Part shown: piece after piece, positions 49,396-61,620 of the stretch
How positions within the stretch are numbered: position 1 is the stretch's first letter
Layout: every line of letters starts with the position of its first letter
Source: Gorsachius magnificus
Taxonomy: Eukaryota; Chordata; Aves; Pelecaniformes; Ardeidae
Reading direction: 5' to 3'
Assembly (NCBI GenBank): GCA_034008185.1
Contig: CM067087.1
Span: 45,862,090 to 45,926,089 of the forward strand
DNA: 64,000 bases
Made by a program: the position numbers and the translations under genes
The notes under the pieces: generated by a model
Told to the model about the DNA's origin: nothing
Databases searched by the model: none
Seen by the model: the letters and a program-made list of their open reading frames with translations, nothing else

Positions 49396-49891
49396 CATAC
49401 TCCAGGAGAAAATGCATTTGAACTCCTAGAAAGAGTTCAGAGGAGAGCAACAAGGATGATGGGGGGACTGGAGCATCTCCCCTATGAGGAAAGGCTGAGG
49501 GAGCTGGGCTTGTTCAGCCTGGAGAAGAGAAGGCTGAGAGGGGATCTCATCAACACCTACAAATATCTCAAGGGTGGGGGTCACAAGGATGGAGCCAGAC
49601 TCTTCTCAGTGGTGCCCAGCACCAGGACAGGGGGCAATGGGCACAACCTGAAGCAGAAGAGGTTCCAGTTGAATGGGAGGAAGAACTTCTTGACATTGAG
49701 GGTGCCCGAGCCCTAGCAGAGGCTGCCCAGGGGGGCTGTGGAGTCTCCTTCTCTGGAGATCTTCAACCCCTGCCTGGCCGCTGTCCTGTGCCCCCTGCTC
49801 TGGGTGAGCCTGCTTGAGCAGGAGGGTTGGACTGGGTGATCTCCTGAGGTCCCTTCCAACCCTTGACATTCTGTGATTCTGTGATTCTGTG
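49396..49891 (+). mobile_element. CR1 LINE, about 0.5-kb 3' fragment with end of ORF2
   Basis: This is the longest CR1 here. It translates to the typical C-terminal region of the CR1 reverse transcriptase ORF ([59 protein letters not shown]), then a premature stop at about 49714 replaces the usual His-Trp. After it come AVESPSLEIF in frame, the 3' UTR and three tail units ATTCTGTG. The 5' boundary is uncertain by about 20 bp. The relatively good conservation suggests a younger copy than the one at 20795. Confidence 0.95.
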
Positions 49892-52800
49892 AAAGCTACC
49901 CATCTGGTATTATCCCAGCATTGATTTATAAGTCTAAATTAAGAGAAAAAATGTCTTCTGAAACAACCGTTCTCTTGTTTTCCTTCTGATATACCTCACA
50001 GCTAAGCACAACAGTTTTCCTACCTGGTTTAGGTCTACTTTTCAGGTTTGGAATTTGCTTCCCTTCGCAGTGTTAAGCCAATGTCAGGAGAGGACAACTG
50101 CAGCAGAAAGGAAGAAATTCTTCATGTGTTTCAAATTCTTGAAGTCATTCCCTTTGTATACAGATAAAGTTTCTGCAGAGAAAGTGCATTTCAGTCGTAG
50201 ATCTAACCTGAACATAAACACTAGTGACTAACCACAGCAAATATCTCTCACATAGACATGTAACGGCTGGTCATGCCTGTATAAAAACGATGCTGAGACT
50301 CAGTATCCCATGGACACACTTAAAAGAGACTTCATTTATAAAAATAATTTCCTTATAAAATACAGCATATAAGTGTACTTTTCTTGTTGACCAGAAATTA
50401 TATAAAGATTTGGAGTGTTCTTCCCTCTTTCCATTCACCTTATAATAAGTGAAAATTAAGCTGCGAGTTAAGGAACTGTCTGCCTTGATATGGCAATGGA
50501 AGTGTTAGGGAACTATGGACCTGCACAGACTGCGGGAGATCAAGTGATGCAGGTGAGAACCCGAAGCCCAAGCTGATTAAGGCTATGTTCAAGTTCTCGT
50601 AAATGATACTGGCATACTGAACTACTCATGTTCAGCCAAGGCATAAAACCCAACGGTAGGTCTGCAAGTAATGGTAATTTGATTGCTCATGATCACTCAT
50701 GATCATTTGAACATACCTTCAAAGAGCCTTGTCTTGCTGCAACGATAGTTTGGGTTGTAATTCAAGGGCTGCCCCGAATAATGTTCTGTCTGCTGGCAAA
50801 ACTCTGAATATGAATATGCTGCTGCTGTTAATTTGATTTGGCTGGTTTCTCAGAGGGTGTGAACTAAAGCTGAACTTACTATTACTCATCAGTGGCTAAC
50901 ACAAGCACTTTGCAACGAATCGACTAGGTCCATCTGAGTCCCTTTCGGGGATTTCCTTTGTGTATTCAGAAAGGACAGGCAAATTATTTCAAAATTAAAT
51001 GTGTAGAATGACCCAGTTTATTGCATCTTAAATAACTGTGGAACACATCTTTGAGAAATCCCAGATCCATAGAAAAATACATTACCTGCAAGGGGGTAAT
51101 AACGTTGAAGGGCTGGCTATTTTTCCTAAGCTTGGCTAATTCAAGAGAAGTGAAGTGAGTGCAGCTCACTTGCGTTCTTCTTGTAGTATAACATAGCCTC
51201 ATCTGCCTGTGGTCGCACAAAAAGTCTGTCATGGGCCACAAAAGTAACTCTGTAGCTTGGGCATTCTTTAGCGTCCCAACCACTGAAAAAGAGAAGCCAG
51301 CAAAAAAATAAGAGAAAGCAAGTAGAGAAAAAAGGAACTTCCTCCCTAGTCATCTCCTCACTTTGTATTTTTATGTCTTCTATGTTTTGAAGTCCTTGCA
51401 AAAATTTTTCCTTGTAGCATAGTTATCTTCAACACAAAATAATCTGATATCCTACTTATCTGCAATTTTAGAAGGCTTCACGCACCACATTCATATCTAG
51501 CAATTGTTAGAATGACGACTTTATCAGTTGCCAATATTTGTTCATTCAATATGCAGCAGAAAGTAATCTTAGCTCAAAGATTTTTTAAAAATATTTTCCA
51601 TAGAAGTTAATGCCTGAAATACATGAAATAAAGTTCAGTATAATTAATATAGTAAAAGTCTCAGTCACCAAAAGGAAATTGCAGAATGTGGGTGTCATGC
51701 TGCTACCTGTTGCCTAGCAATGTTGCATACGTGTGGCACAAGATTGATAGATATCACCCACTCAGATCGCTGGATTCAGACCTTCACCGCCGAGTTGTCA
51801 GTTGGAAAAACTGCCAAGAATCAGAGAGAGAAATAACAGATGGGAAGAGAAGCATCACAGAGTAACTTAGTGTCCAGCACCACACTACCCAAAAGATCGG
51901 GGATGTTAAATTTTATTGAGTCTGTTTTTCCAAAGGTCCAAGTTAATAACTACATGTATATAAATATATATATATATAAAAGAAGACTTGCTTCCTAGCT
52001 AGGGTGTATCTGGGTCGTGCAAGTTGAGGTAATGATATCCTGAAATTAAAATGGCAATTCAGTTTTATAATTTTTAGTGACTCACACTGCATTACCTTTA
52101 AGTAGGATGAACAGAAAATTCTCTGATATTATAGATAATTATAATGTTATTACAGCATTCCTGATAGCAAATGCTAAAGTTAAGATTAAGATGCAACACA
52201 ACGTTTTAAGCAACTCATACCTTCTCAAAATATACTTTTTGCTAAAATTTTCCATGATCCACTTGGCTTCAAAGTCAGCTTTTTCTGAGAAATCTTTCTA
52301 TGGAATTAGTTCTGCCATTTTTGAACCGAGTCAAGGAGCCTCCATATGTTCTATTTTAAATTCTGGACTTGCATAATTCCAAAAAATGACTAAAGATAGA
52401 AGCCTCAGACCTGACAGGTTTTATAATTCTCATTAGAGGAAGAAAATAATCTTGGTTTGAAGAAAATTAATTAAGTGTTTAAAAATAATGCATCCAAAAC
52501 AATTCCCTGCACATGCACAAGGACAGCCTGAAGACGTTTTTTCAGGCCAAAATGGTTTTAACTACTGTTATATAAGAAGGCATACTCTTAACTGTTTAAA
52601 GTCGTTACACTTGAGGAAAGCCTTATTTGTTTTAGCCCCATCCATTAATAAGGATTCATTAAAATAATACAAAGCACCAGAAAAATCTAATTATAAAAAG
52701 ATCAAACAATCAATCCAACAGAGCATGAACTGAACAGCCATCTGTTGAACAGTCCCATTTGCAAAGAATTCAGCATCCATCTTAGTCGTGGAAAACAGAG

Positions 52801-55800
52801 GAACTAACAACACAAAAGCCAAGGAAGGCACAGTAAATAATAATGAGAAAGACAAGTCAAATAAATGAGAATTAAAGTTGATCCTAATGCTCACGAAGGG
52901 TGCAGATTGCTTTTTTTTTTGGGAACACAACAGCAGACCATTGATGGATGCTGAAGAGAATGAGGGTACCAGCCCAGACTAGCAAAAGTCACCGGATAAG
53001 GTGGGAAGGGCTGTGATGGCATGCAGCACCCAGGTCATCAGCAAGCTCCTCTGGAGCCTGCAGCATTAGAGCTGCGCAAGCTCCAGCACTAAGCCTGGGC
53101 TTGGTGCCTCCACGAGACGACTGCACAAATATCAGCTCCGCAGCTCATTTTAGGGTGGAAACACTTCCCTAATGACCCACTCAGGAAGGTGCTTTTTTTG
53201 TGTTCACACGGAGTATCTCAATTGCATTCTGGTTTTCCTGACATTTGGTGTTGTTTAAAGTGCTTAGATAAGATTTCCAGAAGTTTAAAAACGACAAGTA
53301 TCAGTGAGCGCTCTGTTGCCTCCCAGTCAGCTCCTGCAACACCCACGCAGCAGTTGCTGCTCGCTACAGCCAACTCCCACACTGAGTTTGGGACCTTACA
53401 TCGAGCCTAAGACCTGAGCAAGCCAGGTGCATGGAAAGCTATTTAGAGCTCATTAACAGAAAATGCTAAAAGGAGAGGTGTTTGGGGCTCTGCTCTTCCT
53501 TAAGGTTGGGCACCTGAGCCAGCTGGGGTGGTGGACTGGCAGCTCTCCTCGTGAGGATCAGAAGCCCAGCTCTGCTGTTGCAGGTAGGTCTCTACTTTGT
53601 GTCTTTTGCAAGAAATGAATAGATATCTCTTTGTTTTCTTTTGAAATGTAACAAGAGGAAGCAGTCACAGGGTTATTGCCTTTAATGTGGTCTTCTAGAG
53701 GTAGAGCAGCTGAAAAAAATGAAATATTTTGGTTGTTTGCACGTGTCCTGAGTGGTTCAAAATTGTATCTTTGAGCATGTGTGGTTTTTTGACTGCAAGG
53801 GAAAATGAGGAGGGTCTGTCCTCTTTGGTGAGATGCCCAAGATTTGTGGCAGGGATTGAAAACTCACGGGCTTGCAGAGAGAGCACGTGGGAGAGTTAGG
53901 AAGCCAGAAAGGAAGAGGAGTTGTTCTGCCCCCTGCCTTATTTTTAGCTAATACTGGCATAATGCAAAATGTTTCCAACAGTCTTGAGAGTGGTTTTAGA
54001 AACAGTAAAACACAGAAGTACAAAATTATAAGGAAGAGGGGTTGGGGCTCTAATGGGAGGATTTTGCTGACTTTTCTGCACTGTTTCTTGACCTCAATGT
54101 GACATTTGTCTTTTTTTTATCATTAATGTGCATCTTCTTGGCAGCTGGTGATACAAAATGATGGCTTTTTTCCATGTGACAAAGGAGAATGTATTTCTTT
54201 GCATTTATAGCTAAGGGAGCAGGGCAGACAGCCTAGTCTTCTTCCCACAGCAATGTGGGCATCCTGAGAGGGACGTGAGCTGGAGGCCCTGGAAGAGCAT
54301 GTGCCATTACTCTTCCTTTTCTTGTGGGTCTTCTAGCATTACAAGGCTGAATTCCAGTTTGGCATTTATATTCCCCTCAAAAGCTGTGATAACATTTACT
54401 TTGAAAAGAACCAAAGTAAGGTAATGGACCAGTTCAATCTTGCTTAAGCTTATTTAATGATACGCACCTTTCTAGCGTGAGGAATGTAACATTTTTGCTC
54501 CGTTCCGACTATAAGGAAGCCTTTTCTCAACTAAGAAGGTGGAAGGGTGCCAATAGCGGCGTTATTATTTGGCAGGTAGGAGGTAACCTTACAGTAAACA
54601 GCTGTCAGCTTCGCAGTCTAGCTGAATTTTAATGGCTCAAAGTCTTAAGAGAGTTACGATTTTTGCCTGAACCCTTGGGGTCTGGACTGAATTACTCAGG
54701 GCTACGTTTAAGTTATCACGTTAGGGTCATATGACTTGTCTATATAAATTCCTCAAAGGTGCCATTAAAATGTCAGTTCTTAACTTAGCTAGAACTGTAA
54801 ACCACTTCAGCACAGTTGAAATCTCTGATCTGGTATAAAACAATCAAAACAGGATAAAAGGAATATTGTGTGGTTGGAGGCGCTGTCGCTTTTAACCATG
54901 TGCCGATGTATGCCATCACCCCCTGTAATTTCAGGTTAGTCTTGTTCTGTATGCAGTGGAGAGTCAGGCTTAGCCTGGGTAAACCAATAGTATAGTTTAG
55001 TAGAAAACTTAGAGGATGTGGCCTTTTAATTTAACTTCAGTGTGCAAAAGCCAATCCCTTTCTTTTTTTCTTGGGTGTCCATCAAAATATAAAAGGGATT
55101 TCCAGACACTCAAAATATGGACAACTACTGAATAAAGTCCCTCCTTTTTTAGAGAAATACTTATTGTCATTATTAGCAGCCTCAGAATATTGATAGGGAT
55201 GGGAAACCAGAAAGGACCGTAACGTTTAAATTAGGCCAGTAGCAAGTACCCTGTGAATCACAACCTGGAGAAGAAAAAAATAAATGTATACCATTTTGAG
55301 AAGCCTGTGCTGAAGCTGTGATTTATGACCATTGCTTATGCATAAAGAAAGAACATTTAAATCTGTACTGTAATTCTGCACTAAGGCAAGTACCTTCAGT
55401 TGCTGCTGTGGACTAGGCACACGCACTTACCTATCTGTCAGTGACAGCAGACAATTAAAGCAGTAATTTAATTGGGGGTTCTGGAGCAAAGAGTGCAGGG
55501 ATGAATATTGATACCTTAATGAAGGATCAAGCTGTGGTAATAGGTCCTAGTGGTAGTGAGCGGTATGATGAGCTAGGGTTTTGGTTTGAGGAAAGTTAAA
55601 TAGAGATGCAAAACTACGAGTCAGTGAAAAACTATAAATTACAGGTGACTAGTGACGTGCAGGTTCAGAATCAGGTGTGTTTGCCTACCCCTGGTATGGA
55701 TGTACACCTGCATGGCATTGATGTTTTTCCTACGGATTGGAGTAAGGCTTTGCATTTCCTGACAGCACGGCTGTACGCCAAGGCACTGTCTGTTACAGAA

Positions 55801-58663
55801 GGTGAGGGCAAATATACTCTGCCGTACTTATGTTTTAAGCCATAATCTTTACATTATTCTGCTAACTCCCACTCCATAGGAGTCAGAAATCCTGCAGCAC
55901 TCCTCAAAAAAATGATACTGCAGTGCTGATGAGTGTATCTCCAAAATGGACGTTGGTTGGAAGATAAACTTGTACCCTGCAGAGAAGATAAAATGTAGAT
56001 TTATTGAAGCAAACAAGAACAAAAAGCTGTATATTGGATTTTGAGTCCTTTTTATATTTTAGGGTTTTAAAATCAGGCTCCTTACCCTTTATATTGCAAG
56101 TCAAGCAGGAAGAACTGTTGAAAGTTTTCTTCATCACCCGTTTCTTATGTCCCCTCTAATCAAGCAAATACCAAATTCCAGAGTGATTTGAAGAGAAATA
56201 CTGTATTTCTTTACTAAAAACAAAGCAGAGAGAGAAAATTGCTCCTAATGCCTTATCAATAACAGTTTTCCTTTGATATCAATGGAAGTTCATTTTCCTG
56301 ATGTCTCACCAAAGGCACGGAGGCACTTTCAGTACATTCAAGTTTATTTCCAAAGACTTGTGCCTCTTCACTTAGGACTGGATTTATTGCCTCTGCAAAA
56401 AAGCAGGTAAAACAGGCTTTATGCTGAAGAAAAAGGCAAAGGAGGAGGATTGAATAGAGGTGCCCATGGAAAGAATACAGAGCAACTCCTCCACATCCAC
56501 TCCTCAGTCCCCTGGCTGAAAGCAGACGCTGTTATGGCTGCATTCCCATATAGTCAAGTATAGCACCGCTGCTTTCAGGAAATTACTCACACTTCACGTG
56601 TCCTTGTACCTTTCCCAGCTGGCTCCAAATTCCCCACGGTGCTGCCTTGTGTGGAGCCGTGATGAGCCTCAGTATCCTTGTGTGGAATTTATTGTGTTAA
56701 ACTGGATGTAATAAATAAACCGCAGTCAACGCACAACGTTGAACCGTCGAGCAGTAGTTGGAAGTTCAAATATTGAGAGCTTAGCTTACTTATTGCCATG
56801 GCAATCACTATTAAAATATTTTTAGCTTACACTAAAGGTACAAAAAAGAAGGGAAAGCAAAAGGCATTGAAATGTGAAGTACAAAGACTTTAATTTTAAA
56901 AACCATTCCATATCCCATCAGTGAGGGGACCTTTTATATGGGAACCTGGGGGTTTGACAATCTCGGGTGATTAAACTTGATATTAAGTGTCTTCTCAGGG
57001 ATAAAAAAAAAAAGGTAAGTGCAGCTAGGCTGGTGCTGCCACTGTTCACAGTCTGATATTGTTTTTATGAAACAACTGATCATGGCCTGAGCATCACACA
57101 ACAGCTCTGCCTTGGTCAACTCTCTCGGCCCCTTGCTGCCACCTCCTATCTTTAAAATACAAAGTTAGCAACAGATATATTCAAACTCACTGCAGTGCCC
57201 TGGGGTTTAATTAATAGAGAAGTCTTAACAATATTTGTCAACATTTTTGCCACTAGCATTACACTTTCTCATTCAAAGTTCGTAAAGGAAAATGACCCCC
57301 CACGAAGTATTATGTAACAATTTATTTCAAAATGTAAAAATAATCAAACAAGATCCTGCATCGCTTGTTACAACGTCTGTGAAAGATACCGTCTAAAAGG
57401 CATGGTAAAGGAGAGCATTCTTCCTGGGGATGTCGTAGGGGATAGTGAATATCTGCAGGTAATTATGATTTCAAATGTCTAATAACCTTTTCACTAAAGC
57501 ACACCAAACCTCTATCACGGTCTGTTGCTTTTGGTAGAATGTGATCTTCATGCATATGGATGCACAAACAGCTTCCTTGATTTTCTAAGAGAGGGATAGA
57601 ATTCAAGAATTTGCATTGTAGTTACTATTTTTTTTCCAGATATTGGAGTGTGATGTTTGAGAAATAAATGCTTTAAGTTTGCTATGCTCAGACTGTGGCC
57701 AGAATTTGGAACACGTGGTGTTTCTGTATCATCTGGCGTGAATGCAGTGAGAATTGAGGTATGCCAGTATACACTGTAAAGGCGGCATTGATGGTAGAAG
57801 CAGATCAACAGGGATGTTTGCACCAATGCGAGCCTCTGTTCTTGTGTGGAGATGCACAAACCAGGTGCAGCATCTGCCGAGTTGGGTTGTTTGTGGTGTG
57901 GCAGCCAGGAACGTGATTCAGTTTGCTTAAAAACAGAAAGAGTTTGAATTAAAAAAAAAAAAAACAAAAAACATTCAAAAGGAAATCAAAATTGCTTCAT
58001 TGCCATTCAAACACTAAGCTACAAGGCTGAAATGTTTAATTATAAAATGGACATTAGAAATTTTGTGTTATTTTGTGTTTAGGGGCAACCTGGAGAATCT
58101 AGAGTTCCGAGACAGGAAATCAGATATATTCAGGGCTTTTGCGCTCCAGTTCTAGGGGATGTGATGGAGCCTCTTGTTGCTGTCTCCGTTGTGAAGAAGT
58201 CAGTCTGTCAGTTAGAGATTTGGCAGTCCCTGCCTAAAAATACTAGAACACTTTCTTCTACAGAAGTATCGGAACTACTCAGATGATTCTGAATGGACCC
58301 TTTCTCTTTGCGTTCAGGTCTGGGGTAACTGGAAAAAATACAGGTAGAGTCAGAATATCCTGGTTGAGAAGAATAATTTTGCTTGCTACTTACATTAATC
58401 ACAGTACGTTTAGGCCAAACAGCTTGACCATGACTCAAGTGTGTGGGAGAGTTTCTTTGAATCACATAAGATTAGTGTGTGGCTCCTTCATTCCAGCTAG
58501 TGCTGTATTCATGCTAGCTTGCACAGCAACAGTATAATGCTTTTCATTAAAAAAATAAAAGTGTCTGTCTGTTGTAGTTTAGTGTTTAGAAAGAGGAAAA
58601 AAAACCCAAAGGATATCTCACCTACCTGGAATTTGGTCATTAGCTTTTGGTTCTTGCATTATT
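49892..58663. other. Non-coding stretch, nothing recognised
   Basis: No exon, RNA gene or clear transposon is seen. It contains a direct 10-bp duplication (CTCATGATCA twice, near 50684-50703), a TA-repeat at 51954-51979 and A14 at 57951-57964. The open frame 57548-57967 minus (139 codons) is unrecognised and its N-terminal Phe run comes from the poly(A). Confidence 0.55.
51954..51979. repeat. (TA)n microsatellite
   Basis: A short imperfect TA repeat with an eight-unit core, starting near TGTATATAAA and ending at ATATATAAAA. Confidence 0.85.
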
Positions 58664-58725
58664 TGGTTGGACTTGATGATCTTAAAGGTCTTTTCCAACC
58701 TAAACGATTCTATGATTCTACGATT
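58664..58725 (+). mobile_element. CR1 LINE, extreme 3' end
   Basis: TGGTTGGACTTGATGATCTT, AAAGGTCTTTTCCAACC, AAACG, then ATTCTATGATTCTACGATT. It is about 62 bp, nearly the same segment as the copy at 24166-24222 but in the opposite orientation. Confidence 0.92.
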
Positions 58726-61399
58726 ATGCAGCGAGAACCCAAAAACCCCTCAACGTAAGCCATTTTGTGGTAAACGTAGAACTGCAGCATTTCCTGTTTA
58801 AAATACATGAAACCAGATTGGAATGGTTTTCAGTATTTATATGGAGACTGGGGAAGCAAAAGGTGTCTTGGCCGAAGGGGTCCCCTTCAGCCCTCTGTGC
58901 TGGAGAACTATTTATAAAGACTTTCTATAAGGTGGTGGTTTCTGGACAAAAGAATTAATTGAGTTAATAATCTGAACACCGAGGTTAAAGAGTAGTTTAC
59001 AGTCTCAGCTAGTGTGAGAGCCCTGTTGTTTCTTTAACTAAGGTATTGACTGAAGTCGGGCTGCTATAAATCTTCCTGCAAGAAATCTGTATATACACGA
59101 GCTTGAAAATTAAGTCTACCCTGTTGTGATTGAGACAGAAAAAGACCTGACTCTCAGAACTTCACTGGTCTGTAAAATAACTAAAACATCTGCCAGGAAG
59201 GGGAAAGACTGTGTGATTTGATACACATTTTTAAAAGGAATATTGAAGTTATACTTCCATTTAATTGAGACATTAATCCTAGAAAATTGGCTCCTACACA
59301 TAACCCGAAACCTATATCACATTCTTCTACTTGTTTTCTGATTTCACCGATTGAAAGCACATCACCGCAAATAAATCCCTTTAGTTGTCCAAAATATGAA
59401 CAATTTCAAGAGAAAACACTGAGCTGAAGAGAAATAAGAAGGGGAAAAAAAAAAAAGACCCACAGTAGCCGCAACAGATAAATAAAATGACTGTCTCTAA
59501 TAAACTGGGAACCTGAGTACTGTGTTTGACAATAATATAGGAACTATAATTTGGCTCACAAACCTCTCAAGAAGTAGTAAAAACTGTTATGCGTTTTCCT
59601 GATGAGAAGCTGGGCATGCTGTTGACCTCATCATTTGAAGATGTTTCTTCTCTGGATATTCAGAGCACACGGCGCTTCCACCGAAATCTCTTGCTCCGAT
59701 TGCTGAAGTGTTATATAGCTATTTTCTTGTACAATTGGAGCTATGCAGAAACCAAAGCACAGATCCCAACCACGCAGTCATAAAGGGTCTTGGGGAAACA
59801 GTCGGATAATAAAACGTACGCTGCAAACACCGAATGCAGCAGTGAGAAGTGGTCAGTCATCCTTCTGCTATGCTCCATGGGCTATCCGTAAGTGGCAATT
59901 AGGAACTACCTGTCATTTAGGCAAAGGTTAGCTCGCTAGTTAGTAGGGTAGTCACCGGGCTGTGCTGTTGGACTAGCGGGTTCCGTTTAATGGCTGCATG
60001 CATAGAGAGTGAGTTCTCGGATATAGACTTATAATTGCGATGTAATTCTTTATAGAAGGTATACAGTTATGAGCTTTTCTCATAAAACCGGATCGAAGGG
60101 ATATAGACGTTGACAAGCCGGTCATCGCAATAACCGAATTGTAGGGCTGAGAGTTAGAGATTTAGGGGCTTTAGGCAGAGTTTTAGCTTGCAGGCTTTAA
60201 GGATGCTATGGGTTAGCGATGCTGTGCGATGCACCCTGGGGTTACTCAGGCTGGCAGGAGCGGTGGCTGAGGAAGGAAGGTTTGTGGCAATGCTGGAAAC
60301 AAGATTGGCTCTTTCGCTGCCTTAGAATGAATTACATAATTTTTCTTGGCACGTGGTTTACCTTTGATCCACCCAGTTGCTCGTGATCTTGGCCCAAATC
60401 TCAGCTCCTCTCTTTCTCTCCTATGACTTTGATTCTCCTTTATAATCTCTCATAGGCAAAGGATGGGTTTCTTTCCTGGTCACTTGATGCTAGATGCTGA
60501 AAGCTATTTAGGCACCTAAATTTGAAGAGTTATTAAATGTGTTTACAATTCTGGCATCTAGTCTTTCAAAATTCCTTATTTTTGATAAAACTTGTTGTCT
60601 GCCTCCTGGGAGGAGACACCTGCTTTGATTTTTATTGTTAGTTGAGGCCATTTAATCCACATCAAAGTATATGTGTGTTTACTTAATATGTATGCTGTGA
60701 ACTGCCCAAAGGTTTCAGGACCAAATCTTTAGCTGATAGACATCGGGGAAATTTTCTGTGTGTTTCAAAGAAGCCACATCAATTTATATTAGCAGTTGGT
60801 TTGGTCTTTAATTTTTTTTCGTAATGGAGTATCTGATCTGAATCCAAAGGTCCATAAATGACATCCCCGGGTAGGGACAGGGCGTCCAAAGACATTTGAA
60901 TCCTCCTTTCCTGTCTAGATCTTTTTATGCAGAAGTATTTCACTAAACATTTCTCTAAATGTGCATGGAAAAAATTGAGCAGCACATAGAATCTATAGTG
61001 GAAAGACAGTTGTGTATTTTCATGCAGAATTGATGACTAGTTATGGGAGGCAGAATTACCAACTCTAGAGAACACAGATGTTAACTGGCATAATGCCCTC
61101 TTGATGCAAATAAATACATTAGATGCTATAAAAGATTTTAAAACAGGAGAGCTCATCTTGGCAGGAGATATATTTGCTGGATTTGTGCTATTCATTTTGT
61201 TTCATAGAATTGCTGTGGAATTGGAATAGACTATTTGAGGAGCTTCTAAATGCACCAGTGGAATCAGACTTTAAATTCATTTTGTTTCTGATGCTTTTAA
61301 AGGGAGGCAAAAAAAAAAAAAAAAAGCTTAATCTGTGCATAGACACTTCACCTCCCTTAGTACCCGAAGGGTCTGAGCTACATGCCTGGTAAGCTAAGC
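58726..61399. other. Non-coding stretch with raised CpG content
   Basis: No gene is recognised. Between about 59790 and 60250 there are roughly 21 CpG dinucleotides in about 460 bp, well above the neighbouring sequence, and the 10-mer GGATATAGAC occurs at 60019 and 60099. A17 is at 61309-61325. Confidence 0.55.
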
Positions 61400-61620
61400 A
61401 ACGGCGCTATCGCGGAGCGGTGCGAGGCTGGGCAGCTGTTCAAACACGCAGGGCTGTTAGCGCGTCTGGAGCACTGCGGAGGGGAGCGCTCCCCTTCCGT
61501 TCCGCAGCCGTGCTATTTGCATTCTTCCTCCTCCATCATTAATATTCTTCACGATCCAGGTCTCGCCGTTATCCCCGCCACGTTTTCACCACCTGCCAAC
61601 TCTCCTCAAACGCTCCCTTT
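61400..61620. promoter_or_regulatory. Small CpG-rich islet
   Basis: About 14 CpGs lie in the first 112 bp (61400-61511) and roughly 20 in the whole 220 bp, in an AT-rich neighbourhood with few CpGs. Such islets in vertebrates are often unmethylated promoters or first exons. NLGN1 is the usual divergent neighbour of SPATA16, so an upstream NLGN1 promoter or non-coding exon is one possibility. No coding sequence supports this. Confidence 0.35.

Noticed and set aside
49032..49421. 129-codon plus-strand frame starting with a signal-peptide-like hydrophobic run
   Set aside because: It ends inside the CR1 element, its middle has no cysteine pattern or domain I know, and there is no splice or promoter evidence. 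A chance ORF is more likely.
49213..49716. 167-codon plus-strand frame that could look like a gene
   Set aside because: The C-terminal 100 residues are CR1 ORF2 sequence and the upstream residues are unrelated read-through.
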